From assembly GCA_947178015.1 (NCBI GenBank), contig CAMWWW010000044.1, forward strand, positions 1 to 11,239: a stretch of 11,239 bases of DNA. The letters are read 5' to 3'. The notes beneath the pieces were generated by a model. That model was given only the letters and a program-made list of their open reading frames with translations. It made no database searches and had not been told where the DNA came from. How positions within the stretch are numbered: position 1 is the stretch's first letter; every line of letters begins with the position of its first letter. This document shows, piece after piece, positions 1 to 7,596 of this stretch. Both the position numbers and the translations under genes were made by a program. The DNA is from an uncultured Clostridia bacterium (GTDB taxonomy: Bacteria > Bacillota > Clostridia > Lachnospirales > Lachnospiraceae).

Positions 1-192
1 CATATCGCCTGCGTGATCGATCCAGAGATATTTGTAATTGGCGGCGGTGTTTCTAAGGCAGGAGAGGTTCTAATCCAGACGGTGGAGAAATATTATAAGG
101 AGAAGGCATTTAAGGGAAGTAGGGAGGCAATCTTCGCCCTTGCTACTTTGGGAAATGATGCTGGAATATATGGAGCGGCAAGGCTTCTGTAG
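1..192 (+). CDS. ROK-family glucokinase, C-terminal 63 residues (5' end outside window)
   Basis: The reading frame is open from the first base and stops with TAG at 190-192. The protein end carries the typical ROK C-terminal pattern: a DPEIFVIGGGVSKAGE stretch (residues 7-22 of the visible part), then ATLGNDAGIYGAARLL at the very end. In bacterial ROK glucokinases these segments form part of the sugar/ATP-binding C-terminal lobe. The enzyme would phosphorylate glucose to glucose-6-phosphate in the cytoplasm. The ExxH/zinc motif and N-terminal phosphate loop lie upstream, so substrate specificity (glucose versus another hexose) and full length cannot be judged. The next gene, murB, starts 23 nt downstream, which suggests a shared transcript. 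Presence of pfkA further along the same cluster fits a glycolytic role. A ROK regulator is less likely, because the LGNDAGIYGAA ending is typical of the kinases. Confidence 0.85.
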   Translation, partial: HIACVIDPEIFVIGGGVSKAGEVLIQTVEKYYKEKAFKGSREAIFALATLGNDAGIYGAARLL

Positions 193-205
193 CGGCCGCG
201 GAAAT

Positions 206-210
206 GAGGT
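206..210 (+). promoter_or_regulatory. Ribosome binding site that fixes the TTG start of murB
   Basis: GAGGT at 206-210 lies 5 nt before a TTG codon at 216. No ATG in this frame has a comparable site; the nearby ATG at 204 is followed by AGG and then TAG. This supports TTG as the true start. Confidence 0.65.
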
Positions 211-215
211 AGATT

Positions 216-1133
216 TTGAGGCGGGAGTTTGAAAGGGAGCTTAGGCAGGTGCTTCCAGAGGAGAGAATCCATCGTGGAGAACCGATGAAGGAACATACGA
301 CATTTCGTGTGGGCGGGAAAGCAGAATATTTTCTTATGCCCTCCACGGCGGAGGAGATAGAAGCTCTGATCCGGCTTTGTAAGACCTATCAGCTTCCGTA
401 TCTTGTTATGGGAAATGGCAGCAATCTCTTGGTCGGAGATAAGGGCTTCGAGGGAGTGATTCTTAGGCTGGGAAAGGAATTTGGCAGGATAGAGGTGGAC
501 AGAAGCCAAAAGAGGATACGAGCACAGGCAGGCGCTCTTCTTGCAAGAGCGGCGCAGGAGGCAGCGGAACATTCTCTTTCGGGTCTTGTATTTGCAGCGG
601 GAATACCGGGAAGTCTCGGCGGAGCAGTTGCCATGAATGCGGGAGCCTATGGAGGCGAGATCGGTCAGGTGGTGGAGTCGGTGCATATCCTTACCGCTTG
701 TGGAGAGCAGAAGGTTCTTACCAATGCAGAGATGAAGTTTGGGTATCGTCACAGTGTAGTTCAGGAGCAGGGCTGTATAGTGCTCTCCGCCGATTTTAAG
801 CTTGAGGATGGGAACCGGGAGGAGCTTCTTTCCAAGATGAGAGAGCTTTCCATGCGGCGCAAGGAGAAGCAGCCGCTGGAATATGCAAGTGCAGGAAGCA
901 CCTTTAAGCGCCCGGAAGGATATTTTGCTGGCAAGTTAATTATGGAATCCGGGCTGGCAGGCTATCGTGTAGGCGGAGCACAGGTATCAGAGAAGCATTG
1001 CGGGTTTATTGTCAATACCGGAGATGCGACTGCGGCTGATGTCGTGGCGGTGATGAGGCATGTACAGAAGATAGTGATGGAAAAGCATGCAGTTATGCTG
1101 GAGCCTGAGGTGAGACTTGCCGGAAGGTTCTAA
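216..1133 (+). CDS. murB: UDP-N-acetylenolpyruvoylglucosamine reductase (MurB)
   Basis: MurB is a cytoplasmic FAD enzyme. It uses NADPH to reduce UDP-GlcNAc-enolpyruvate to UDP-MurNAc, the second committed step of peptidoglycan precursor synthesis. The 305-residue length fits the shorter Gram-positive type of MurB. FAD-domain motifs are clear: TTFRVGGKAEYF (28-39), a GNGSNLLVGD block (66-75) and GIPGSLGGAVAMNAGAYGGE (129-148). The substrate-side motif AGSTFKRP (226-233) carries the expected catalytic serine, Ser228, which aligns by eye with E. coli Ser229. The C-terminal LEPEVRLAG (295-303) carries the conserved glutamates. The start is TTG with GAGGT 5 nt upstream; a later ATG at residue 24 would leave an uncommonly short N-terminus. 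It sits 23 nt after the glucokinase and 19 nt before rapZ, consistent with co-transcription. No broken motif was seen. Confidence 0.95.
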   Translation: MRREFERELRQVLPEERIHRGEPMKEHTTFRVGGKAEYFLMPSTAEEIEALIRLCKTYQLPYLVMGNGSNLLVGDKGFEGVILRLGKEFGRIEVDRSQKRIRAQAGALLARAAQEAAEHSLSGLVFAAGIPGSLGGAVAMNAGAYGGEIGQVVESVHILTACGEQKVLTNAEMKFGYRHSVVQEQGCIVLSADFKLEDGNREELLSKMRELSMRRKEKQPLEYASAGSTFKRPEGYFAGKLIMESGLAGYRVGGAQVSEKHCGFIVNTGDATAADVVAVMRHVQKIVMEKHAVMLEPEVRLAGRF

Positions 1134-1152
1134 ATTGCTTTGGAGGTAGAAT

Positions 1153-2040
1153 ATGCGATTTGTGATAGTGACAGGGATGTCTGGCGCGGGAAAAAGTACG
1201 GCGCTCAGGGTGCTTGAGGATGCAGGCTTTTTTTGTGTGGATAATCTTCCAATTGCGCTGGTGTCTAAGTTTGCCGATCTGATATTTACCCAAAATCAAG
1301 AGATCACAAAGGCGGCTCTGGGAATTGACATCAGAAGCGGACAGGCTCTTGAAGAAGGGCTTAAGCAGGTTCTTGAGGAGATGACGGCGAAGAGCTATAA
1401 TTATGAGATTCTGTTTTTGGACGCCATGGATGATGTTCTGATTAAGCGCTATAAGGAGACCAGACGAAGTCATCCTTTGTCTGTGGATGGAAGAATTAAC
1501 AGAGGACTTGCAACGGAGAGAGAGCGGGTTGAATTTCTGAAAAGACAGGCGGATTATATTTTGGACACCAGCCAGCTTCTGACGAGGGAGCTGAAGCTTG
1601 AGATAGAAAAAATTTTTATACAGGATGAGAGTTTTAAGAATCTATTTATTACGGTGCTCTCTTTCGGTTTTAAATATGGAATACCGCAGGACGCCGATCT
1701 GGCGTTTGATGTGCGTTTTCTTCCCAATCCTTATTATATCGAGGAGCTGCGCTTTAAGACGGGAAATGATAAGGAGATTCAAGACTATGTGATGGGCTTT
1801 GAGCCAGCTCATATTTTTGTGGATAAGCTGGAAGATATGCTTAAGTTTCTAATTCCCAATTATATTTTGGAGGGAAAAAATCAGCTTGTGATAGCGATTG
1901 GCTGTACTGGAGGAAAGCACCGCTCTGTCACTTTGGCAAATGAATTGTACCGAAGGCTTGCGGTCGAAGGGGCTGGATATGGAGTTAAGATTGAGCATCG
2001 GGATATTGAGAAAGATGCAAAGCGCAAGGCACTAAAGTAG
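1153..2040 (+). CDS. rapZ: RapZ/YvcJ-family nucleotide-binding protein
   Basis: This is a P-loop protein of the RapZ (YvcJ) family, 295 aa, close to the usual length of about 285-295. The Walker A motif GMSGAGKS is at residues 8-15. A Walker B-like LFLDA is at 87-91. The family signature SFGFKYGIPQDADLAFDVRF runs from 170 to 189, followed by LPNPYY. The C-terminal domain has GCTGGKHRSV (250-259) and HRD (282-284). In enterobacteria RapZ is an RNA adaptor that controls glucosamine-6-phosphate synthase mRNA. In Bacillus, YvcJ binds and hydrolyses nucleotides and affects competence. The role in this organism is inferred only: possibly sensing amino-sugar supply, which would suit its position next to murB. 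A strong GGAGG (1142-1146) lies 6 nt before the ATG. In many Firmicutes glmR/yvcK follows, but here whiA is next. Confidence 0.93.
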   Translation: MRFVIVTGMSGAGKSTALRVLEDAGFFCVDNLPIALVSKFADLIFTQNQEITKAALGIDIRSGQALEEGLKQVLEEMTAKSYNYEILFLDAMDDVLIKRYKETRRSHPLSVDGRINRGLATERERVEFLKRQADYILDTSQLLTRELKLEIEKIFIQDESFKNLFITVLSFGFKYGIPQDADLAFDVRFLPNPYYIEELRFKTGNDKEIQDYVMGFEPAHIFVDKLEDMLKFLIPNYILEGKNQLVIAIGCTGGKHRSVTLANELYRRLAVEGAGYGVKIEHRDIEKDAKRKALK

Positions 2041-2056
2041 AAGGCTAGTGGATCAT

Positions 2057-2061
2057 GGAGG
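2057..2061 (+). promoter_or_regulatory. Ribosome binding site that sets the whiA start at 2069
   Basis: GGAGG lies 7 nt before ATG 2069. An in-frame GTG at 2048 would place this site inside the coding region and lacks a good site of its own. The downstream ATG therefore starts the gene. Confidence 0.8.
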
Positions 2062-2068
2062 CTTTATT

Positions 2069-3046
2069 ATGTCGTTTTCCAGTGAGGTTAAGGATGAACT
2101 ATCTCGTCAGCTTTCACAGGCAAGGCACTGTCAGATAGCAGAGGCTGCGGCGATTATCAGTCTGTGCGGCAGGATTCTGATATCCAGCGAGGACAGATAT
2201 TGCATAAAAATTCATACCGAAAATATTGCGGTGGCGAGAAAGTATTTTACGCTGCTTAAGAATACCTTTCATGCCGATACAGAGATTTCTATTAAGCAGA
2301 ATGTATATTTTAAGAAGAGCAAACTTTATACAGTGACAGTTGGAAATCATGAGGATGCAATACGAATTTTACAGGCGGTCAGGCTGATAGATGAGCATCA
2401 GGAGATAGGGGAGAATCTGTCTGTGGTGGGAAATCTTGTTGTGCAGCAGTCCTGCTGCAAGCGAGCTTTTATTCGGGGAGCATTTCTCGCCACAGGTTCT
2501 ATCAGCGATCCGGAAAAGGCATATCATTTTGAGATCGTGTGCGCGACGATGGAGAAGGCAGAGCAGCTTCGGGAGATTATCGCCGTTTTCTCGATAGAAG
2601 CAAAGATTATCAGGCGGAAGAAATATTTTATCGTGTACATTAAAGAAGGCGCACAGATTGTGGATATCTTAAATGTTATGGAGGCGCATGTAGCGCTGAT
2701 GAATCTGGAAAATGTGCGGATTCTCAAGGATATGAGAAATTCTGTAAACCGCAGGGTCAACTGTGAGACGGCAAATATTCATAAGACTGTTTCGGCGGCG
2801 GTTCGACAGATAGAGGATATTCAATATATCAGAGATACCATAGGCCTTGGAGCGCTTTCAGAGGGGCTCTCAGAGATTGCCGGCAAACGTCTTGAACAGC
2901 CGGAGGCAACGCTGAAGGAGCTGGGAGCGATGCTGCATCCACCCGTAGGGAAATCTGGCGTGAATCACAGACTGAGAAAACTAAGTGGAATTGCGGAATC
3001 TCTCAGGAATGAAAGAGAGAGAAGCAGACAGGAGAAAAAGGAGTAA
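2069..3046 (+). CDS. whiA: WhiA-family DNA-binding regulator
   Basis: WhiA is a DNA-binding protein found in nearly all Gram-positive bacteria. It controls sporulation septation in Streptomyces and influences cell division and chromosome segregation in Bacillus. I start it at ATG 2069, giving 325 aa that begin MSFSSEVKDEL, the usual family start, with GGAGG 7 nt upstream. The N-terminal two thirds resemble degenerate LAGLIDADG homing-endonuclease subdomains. The second subdomain is marked by the conserved KRAFIRGAFLATGS block (131-144). An RNSVNRRVNCETAN block (223-236) links to the C-terminal helix-turn-helix, where LKELGAMLHPPVGKSGVNHR (282-301) is the recognition region. It follows rapZ by 28 nt and precedes dnaE by 6 nt, so co-expression with replication is likely. 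The glmR/yvcK gene often found between rapZ and whiA is absent. Confidence 0.94.
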   Translation: MSFSSEVKDELSRQLSQARHCQIAEAAAIISLCGRILISSEDRYCIKIHTENIAVARKYFTLLKNTFHADTEISIKQNVYFKKSKLYTVTVGNHEDAIRILQAVRLIDEHQEIGENLSVVGNLVVQQSCCKRAFIRGAFLATGSISDPEKAYHFEIVCATMEKAEQLREIIAVFSIEAKIIRRKKYFIVYIKEGAQIVDILNVMEAHVALMNLENVRILKDMRNSVNRRVNCETANIHKTVSAAVRQIEDIQYIRDTIGLGALSEGLSEIAGKRLEQPEATLKELGAMLHPPVGKSGVNHRLRKLSGIAESLRNERERSRQEKKE

Positions 3047-3052
3047 CGAAGG

Positions 3053-6000
3053 ATGGCATTTACACATCTGCATGTGCATACAGAATATAGCCTGTTGGAC
3101 GGTTCCAGCAAGATAGAGGAGCTGGCGGATAGGGTGAAGGAGCTTCAAATGGATAGTGTCGCGATCACGGATCACGGCGTAATGTATGGGGTAATAGATT
3201 TTTACCGAGCCTGTAAGGCGAGAGATATTAAGCCCATTATCGGCTGCGAGGTCTATGTGGCTCCCGGTTCCCGTTTTGACAAGGAGATAAACGGCGGCGA
3301 GGACCGATACTATCATTTGGTACTTTTGGCAGAGAACAATATAGGTTATGCAAATCTGATGAAGCTGGTGTCGAAGGGATTTGTGGAGGGCTTTTACTAT
3401 AAGCCTCGCGTGGATTATGAGGTGCTGGAAACCTATCACGAGGGGCTTATTGCTTTGAGCGCCTGTCTTGCAGGAGAGATACCAAGGTATCTGGAGCGGG
3501 GGATGTACGAGGAGGGAAAAAATGCCGCGCTTCGATATGAGAAAATATTTGGCAAGGGAAATTTCTTTCTGGAGCTTCAGGATCATGGAATTGCGGCACA
3601 GAAGATCGTGAATCAGCAGCTTTTGCGCTTAAGCCGGGACACCGGGATCGATCTGGTGGCTACCAATGATTCTCATTATACCTACGACAGTGATGTGGAG
3701 GCACATGATATTCTGCTTTGTATCCAGACAGGAAAGCATGTCAGCGATGAAAACCGCATGCGCTATGAAGGCGGGCAGTATTATATAAAATCGCAGGAGG
3801 AGATGGAGAAGTTATTTCCATACGCAAAAGAGGCGATAGAAAATACACATAAAATAGCGGAACGCTGCAATGTGGAAATTGAATTTGGCGTGACAAAGCT
3901 TCCGAAATATGATGTGCCGGACGGCTTTACCTCTTGGGAATACCTAAATAAGCTGTGCTTTGATGGGCTTGAGCGCCGGTATCCGAATGGCGGCAAGGAA
4001 ATTCAGGATCAACTTACGTATGAATTAAGTGTAATCCAGACAATGGGATACGTGGATTATTTTTTAATTGTGTGGGACTTTATTCATTTTGCCAAAGAGA
4101 ATGGGATTGCCGTGGGACCGGGGCGCGGATCTGCTGCGGGGAGTATCGTCGCCTACACGCTGGAGATTACGGATATTGACCCTATTCGATATGGGCTGGT
4201 ATTTGAGCGCTTTTTGAATCCTGAGAGAGTGTCCATGCCGGATATTGACGTGGACTTCTGCTATGAGAGACGGCAGGAGGTCATTGATTATGTGGTGAGA
4301 AAGTACGGAAAGGATCGCGTGGTTCAGATTGTTACTTTTGGTACTCTGGCGGCGAGAGGTGTGATCCGAGATGTGGGGCGCGTGCTTGATATGCCTTATG
4401 CGGCGGTGGATAATATCGCGAAGATGATACCAAAGGATGAGCTGAACATCACAATTGACAGAGCGATGGAGATTAATCCTGAGCTGCGCAGAGCATATGA
4501 AGAGCAGCCGGAGGTGAAATATCTGATTGATATGGCAAAGCGCCTTGAGGGTCTTCCAAGACATACCTCCATGCATGCGGCTGGCGTGGTGATCAGCCAG
4601 AAATCCGTGGATGAGTACGTGCCGCTCTCCCGCGCCTCCGACGGTTCCATCACGACGCAGTTTACCATGACGACGCTGGAAAATTTGGGGCTTCTGAAAA
4701 TGGACTTCTTGGGACTTCGGACGCTTACGGTAATCCGCGATGTGGTAAATCTCCTGAAAAAGAGCCAAAATATTGAGCTGGATATGATGACGGTGGATTA
4801 TAATGATCCGCAGGTTCTGACTTCACTTGGAACAGGAAGAACGGATGGTGTATTTCAGCTTGAAAGTGGCGGCATGAAGGGATTTATTCGAGAGTTAAAG
4901 CCACAGAGCTTGGAGGATATCATCGCCGGCATCTCTCTGTATCGTCCGGGACCGATGGATTTTATCCCGCAGTATCTGAAGGGAAAAAATCATCCTGAAT
5001 TAGTAAAATATGACTGCCCGCAGCTTGAGCCAATACTGAAACCGACTTATGGCTGTATTGTCTATCAGGAGCAGGTTATGCAGATTGTACGTGATCTGGC
5101 TGGCTATACGATGTCGCGCAGCGATGAGGTGCGCAAGGCGATGTCAAAGAAAAAGACGGCTGTGATGGAGCGCGAGAGAAAGAATTTTGTGTACGGCAAT
5201 CAGGAGGAAAATGTGCCGGGCTGTATAGCAAACGGCATTGATGAAAAGACGGCGAATAAAATATATGATGAGATGATTGATTTTGCGAAATATGCCTTTA
5301 ATAAATCCCACGCGGCTGCCTACGCGGTTGTATCTTATCAGACCGCATATCTGAAATATTATTACCCAGTGGAATTTATGGCGGCGCTTATGACCTCCGT
5401 GATAGACAATGCCAATAAGATATCCGAATATGTTCTTACTTGCAGGCAGATGGAGATTTCCATTCTTCCGCCGGATATCAATGAGAGCGTAAGTGAGTTC
5501 TCCGTGTCGGGCGGGGCGATCCGCTATGGGCTTAATGCGGTAAAGAGTGTCGGAAAGACGGTGGTAGAGTCAATTGTCAAGGAGCGAGAGGCGCGCGGAA
5601 GATATAAAAGCCTTGAGGATTTTATTGAGCGCATGAGCGGCAAGGACATTAACCGCCGCACGGTGGAAAATCTGATTAAAGCAGGCGCATTTGACAGCAT
5701 GGGAGCGACCAGAAAGCAATATGTAAGCGTATATGCTGCGATAATAGAGCAGGTCAGCGAGAAAAAGAAAAAATCAGTGGCTGGGCAGATGAGTCTATTT
5801 GATTTTGTGCCGGAGGAAGAAAAACAAAATTATGAGATAAAAATACCAGAGGTAGGAGAATATAAAAAGGAGCTGCTTCTTGCGTATGAAAAAGAGGTTC
5901 TAGGCTTTTATATTAGCGGGCATCCGTTGGAGGAGTATGAGAGCTTTTGGAGAAAGAATATAACGGCGATGACCTCAGATTTTATTGTGGATGAGGAGAC

Positions 6001-6538
6001 GCAGGAGAGCAAGGTGCACGATGGACAGCAAGTGTGGGTTGGCGGCATGATCACCTCGAAGAAGGTAAAGACCACCAAGACCAATAAGATGATGGCTTTT
6101 ATCACACTTGAGGATCTGGTTGGTTCCGTGGAAGTGACTATCTTTCCGCGCGACTATGAGAAAAACAAGGACAAGCTTACAGAGGAGAACAAGGTGTTTA
6201 TCCGCGGGAGAGTATCTGTGGATGAGGAGGAGATAGGAAAGCTTATCTGTGAAAAGATTGTTGCCTTTGAGGAGGTGCCGCGGCAGCTCTGGGTGCAATT
6301 CTCCTGCATGGATGAATATAAAAAAAGAAATCAGGTCTTGAGCGAGCTTACAAGGGATTCGGATGGAAAGGATTCCGTGGGCATTTTTCTTGCGAAGGAG
6401 AAGGCAAAAAAGATTCTTCCGCCGAGTCAAAATGTGAAGATAAATAGAGAGCTGCTGGAGAGGCTGTATCAAGAATTTGGAGAAAATAATGTGAAGGTTC
6501 TTGATAAAGGTATTGAAAACATTTCCAAAATGAATTAG
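3053..6538 (+). CDS. dnaE: DNA polymerase III subunit alpha (DnaE, PHP-containing)
   Basis: This is a replicative C-family DNA polymerase of 1161 aa, the usual size of DnaE1 enzymes. An N-terminal PHP domain covers roughly residues 3-210, with HLHVH (5-9), TDHG (39-42), E66, H88, C138 and NDSHY (205-209). These look like a near-complete metal-ligand set. The palm has GPGRGSAAGS followed by the catalytic PDIDVDF motif (396-402; Asp397 and Asp399) and the third acidic residue in MDFLGLRTL (Asp551). A helix-hairpin-helix-like region (about 870-890) follows. A canonical clamp-binding motif QMSLFDF is at 912-918. An OB-fold then runs from about 990 to 1075. PolC, the main leading-strand polymerase in most Firmicutes, is not in this window, so DnaE may serve in primer extension or lagging-strand work. 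AAGGAG inside the whiA end lies 9 nt before the ATG, and the gap to whiA is 6 nt. Confidence 0.97.
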   Translation: MAFTHLHVHTEYSLLDGSSKIEELADRVKELQMDSVAITDHGVMYGVIDFYRACKARDIKPIIGCEVYVAPGSRFDKEINGGEDRYYHLVLLAENNIGYANLMKLVSKGFVEGFYYKPRVDYEVLETYHEGLIALSACLAGEIPRYLERGMYEEGKNAALRYEKIFGKGNFFLELQDHGIAAQKIVNQQLLRLSRDTGIDLVATNDSHYTYDSDVEAHDILLCIQTGKHVSDENRMRYEGGQYYIKSQEEMEKLFPYAKEAIENTHKIAERCNVEIEFGVTKLPKYDVPDGFTSWEYLNKLCFDGLERRYPNGGKEIQDQLTYELSVIQTMGYVDYFLIVWDFIHFAKENGIAVGPGRGSAAGSIVAYTLEITDIDPIRYGLVFERFLNPERVSMPDIDVDFCYERRQEVIDYVVRKYGKDRVVQIVTFGTLAARGVIRDVGRVLDMPYAAVDNIAKMIPKDELNITIDRAMEINPELRRAYEEQPEVKYLIDMAKRLEGLPRHTSMHAAGVVISQKSVDEYVPLSRASDGSITTQFTMTTLENLGLLKMDFLGLRTLTVIRDVVNLLKKSQNIELDMMTVDYNDPQVLTSLGTGRTDGVFQLESGGMKGFIRELKPQSLEDIIAGISLYRPGPMDFIPQYLKGKNHPELVKYDCPQLEPILKPTYGCIVYQEQVMQIVRDLAGYTMSRSDEVRKAMSKKKTAVMERERKNFVYGNQEENVPGCIANGIDEKTANKIYDEMIDFAKYAFNKSHAAAYAVVSYQTAYLKYYYPVEFMAALMTSVIDNANKISEYVLTCRQMEISILPPDINESVSEFSVSGGAIRYGLNAVKSVGKTVVESIVKEREARGRYKSLEDFIERMSGKDINRRTVENLIKAGAFDSMGATRKQYVSVYAAIIEQVSEKKKKSVAGQMSLFDFVPEEEKQNYEIKIPEVGEYKKELLLAYEKEVLGFYISGHPLEEYESFWRKNITAMTSDFIVDEETQESKVHDGQQVWVGGMITSKKVKTTKTNKMMAFITLEDLVGSVEVTIFPRDYEKNKDKLTEENKVFIRGRVSVDEEEIGKLICEKIVAFEEVPRQLWVQFSCMDEYKKRNQVLSELTRDSDGKDSVGIFLAKEKAKKILPPSQNVKINRELLERLYQEFGENNVKVLDKGIENISKMN

Positions 6539-6541
6539 AAT
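6513..6541 (+). promoter_or_regulatory. Candidate sigma-A promoter for pfkA, across the dnaE stop
   Basis: TTGAAA (6513-6518) and TAGAAT (6536-6541) are separated by exactly 17 bp, and each differs from consensus at one position. Transcription would begin near 6548-6550, leaving a leader of about 73 nt before pfkA. The promoter overlaps the last codons and stop of dnaE. This is a sequence match only, and AT-rich coding DNA can produce such matches by chance. Confidence 0.5.
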
Positions 6542-6552
6542 AGTGCTGGATA

Positions 6553-6581
6553 CGTTGGAGGGACATATCTGCCCTCCGGTG
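6553..6581 (+). promoter_or_regulatory. GC-rich hairpin in the pfkA leader
   Basis: GGAGGG (6557-6562) pairs perfectly with CCCTCC (6572-6577) around a 9-nt loop. G-U pairs and an outer C-G pair extend the stem to 10 bp (6553-6581). No T-run follows, so it is not a standard intrinsic terminator. CCTCC (6573-6577) can instead pair with the GGAGG of the pfkA ribosome binding site (6609-6613), so two exclusive folds are possible. Regulation is unproven; the hairpin may simply protect the 5' end. Confidence 0.45.
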
Positions 6582-6621
6582 GATTGGCAAAGTAGCAGAC
6601 AGGGAATGGGAGGAGTCCGTT

Positions 6622-7596
6622 ATGGCAAAAGAGATAAAAACAATAGGTGTACTGACAAGCGGAGGCGATGCTCCGGGCATGAACGCGGCGATCCGAGCGG
6701 TGGTGCGCACGGCCTTGGCGCGCGGAAAGCAGGTAAGGGGCGTTATGAAGGGATATCAGGGCCTGCTGAATGAAGAGATTGAGGATATGGAAAAGATCGG
6801 TGTATCCAGCATTATCCAGAGAGGCGGCACGATTCTCGGCACAGCGCGCAGCATGGAGTTTAAAACGGAGGAAGGGCAGAAAAAGGGCGCAGAGATTTGT
6901 CGCAAGCATGGGATCGATGGACTGGTTGTCATTGGCGGTGACGGATCGTTCCGCGGTGCACAGCGCCTTGCTAATCTAGGAATTAATACCATCGGAATTC
7001 CGGGAACAATCGATCTGGATATCGCCTGCACAGATTACACCATAGGCTTTGACACAGCAGTAAACACAGCAATGCAGGCGATCGACAAAGTCAGAGATAC
7101 CTCCACCTCCCATGAGAGATGCAGCATTATCGAGGTTATGGGCAGACATGCGGGATATATTGCACTATGGTGCGGCATTGCCAACGGCGCGGAGGATATT
7201 TTGCTGCCGGAGCGTTATGACAATGACGAGCAGGCGTTGATCAACAATATTATCAGAAACAGAAAGAATGGAAAGAAGCATCATATTATTATAAATGCGG
7301 AGGGAATTGGACATTCTGCGAGCATGGCAAGAAGAATTGAAGCTGCGACAGGTGTGGAGACCAGAGCGACTATCCTTGGACATATTCAGAGGGGCGGAAG
7401 TCCAACCTGCAAGGATCGCGTGTATGCATCCATTATGGGAAGTTATGCGGTGGATCTGCTGTGCGAGGGAAAGAGCAAGAGAATTGTCGCCTACGCAGGC
7501 GGAAAATACGTTGATTTCGATATTAACGAGGCGCTTGCTATGAAGAAGGATATCTCAGAATATCAGTTTAATGTAAGCAAGATATTGGGGGGCTGA
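6622..7596 (+). CDS. pfkA: ATP-dependent 6-phosphofructokinase
   Basis: PfkA phosphorylates fructose-6-phosphate to fructose-1,6-bisphosphate with ATP, the committed step of glycolysis. The 324-residue length matches the bacterial group I enzyme. The ATP-binding GGDAPGMNAAIR (14-25) and GGDGS (105-109) are intact. Gly in GGDGS and PGTID (rather than PKTID) point to ATP, not pyrophosphate, as donor. The catalytic loop reads TIDLD (129-133, Asp131 as base) in place of the common TIDND. Sugar-phosphate contacts are present: MGR (173-175), ETR (246-248) and HIQRGG (254-259). Most effector-site basic residues seem kept, but Lys58 appears where the E. coli enzyme has Arg54 (alignment by eye). AGGAG (6611-6615) lies 6 nt before the ATG. 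It follows dnaE by 83 nt and overlaps the next gene by one base. Confidence 0.97.
   Translation: MAKEIKTIGVLTSGGDAPGMNAAIRAVVRTALARGKQVRGVMKGYQGLLNEEIEDMEKIGVSSIIQRGGTILGTARSMEFKTEEGQKKGAEICRKHGIDGLVVIGGDGSFRGAQRLANLGINTIGIPGTIDLDIACTDYTIGFDTAVNTAMQAIDKVRDTSTSHERCSIIEVMGRHAGYIALWCGIANGAEDILLPERYDNDEQALINNIIRNRKNGKKHHIIINAEGIGHSASMARRIEAATGVETRATILGHIQRGGSPTCKDRVYASIMGSYAVDLLCEGKSKRIVAYAGGKYVDFDINEALAMKKDISEYQFNVSKILGG

Noticed and set aside
175..199. GC-rich palindrome (GCGGCCGC) and GCGGC/GCCGC pairing at the glucokinase end
   Set aside because: There is no T-run, it overlaps the end of the coding region, and murB follows 23 nt later. Most likely it is coincidental composition.
93..752. Long antisense frames opposite murB and other genes
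   Set aside because: They lie opposite well-supported genes, have no ribosome binding sites or family motifs, and arise from codon bias on the sense strand.
2048..2068. GTG start for whiA that would add seven residues (MDHGGFI)
   Set aside because: It would bury the GGAGG site at 2057-2061 inside the gene, and WhiA proteins normally begin at MSFSSEVK, encoded from 2069.
6543..6773. 76-codon frame over the pfkA leader and 5' end
   Set aside because: It overlaps pfkA in another frame and its product looks like a frame shadow rich in Arg and Gly. No ribosome binding site precedes it.
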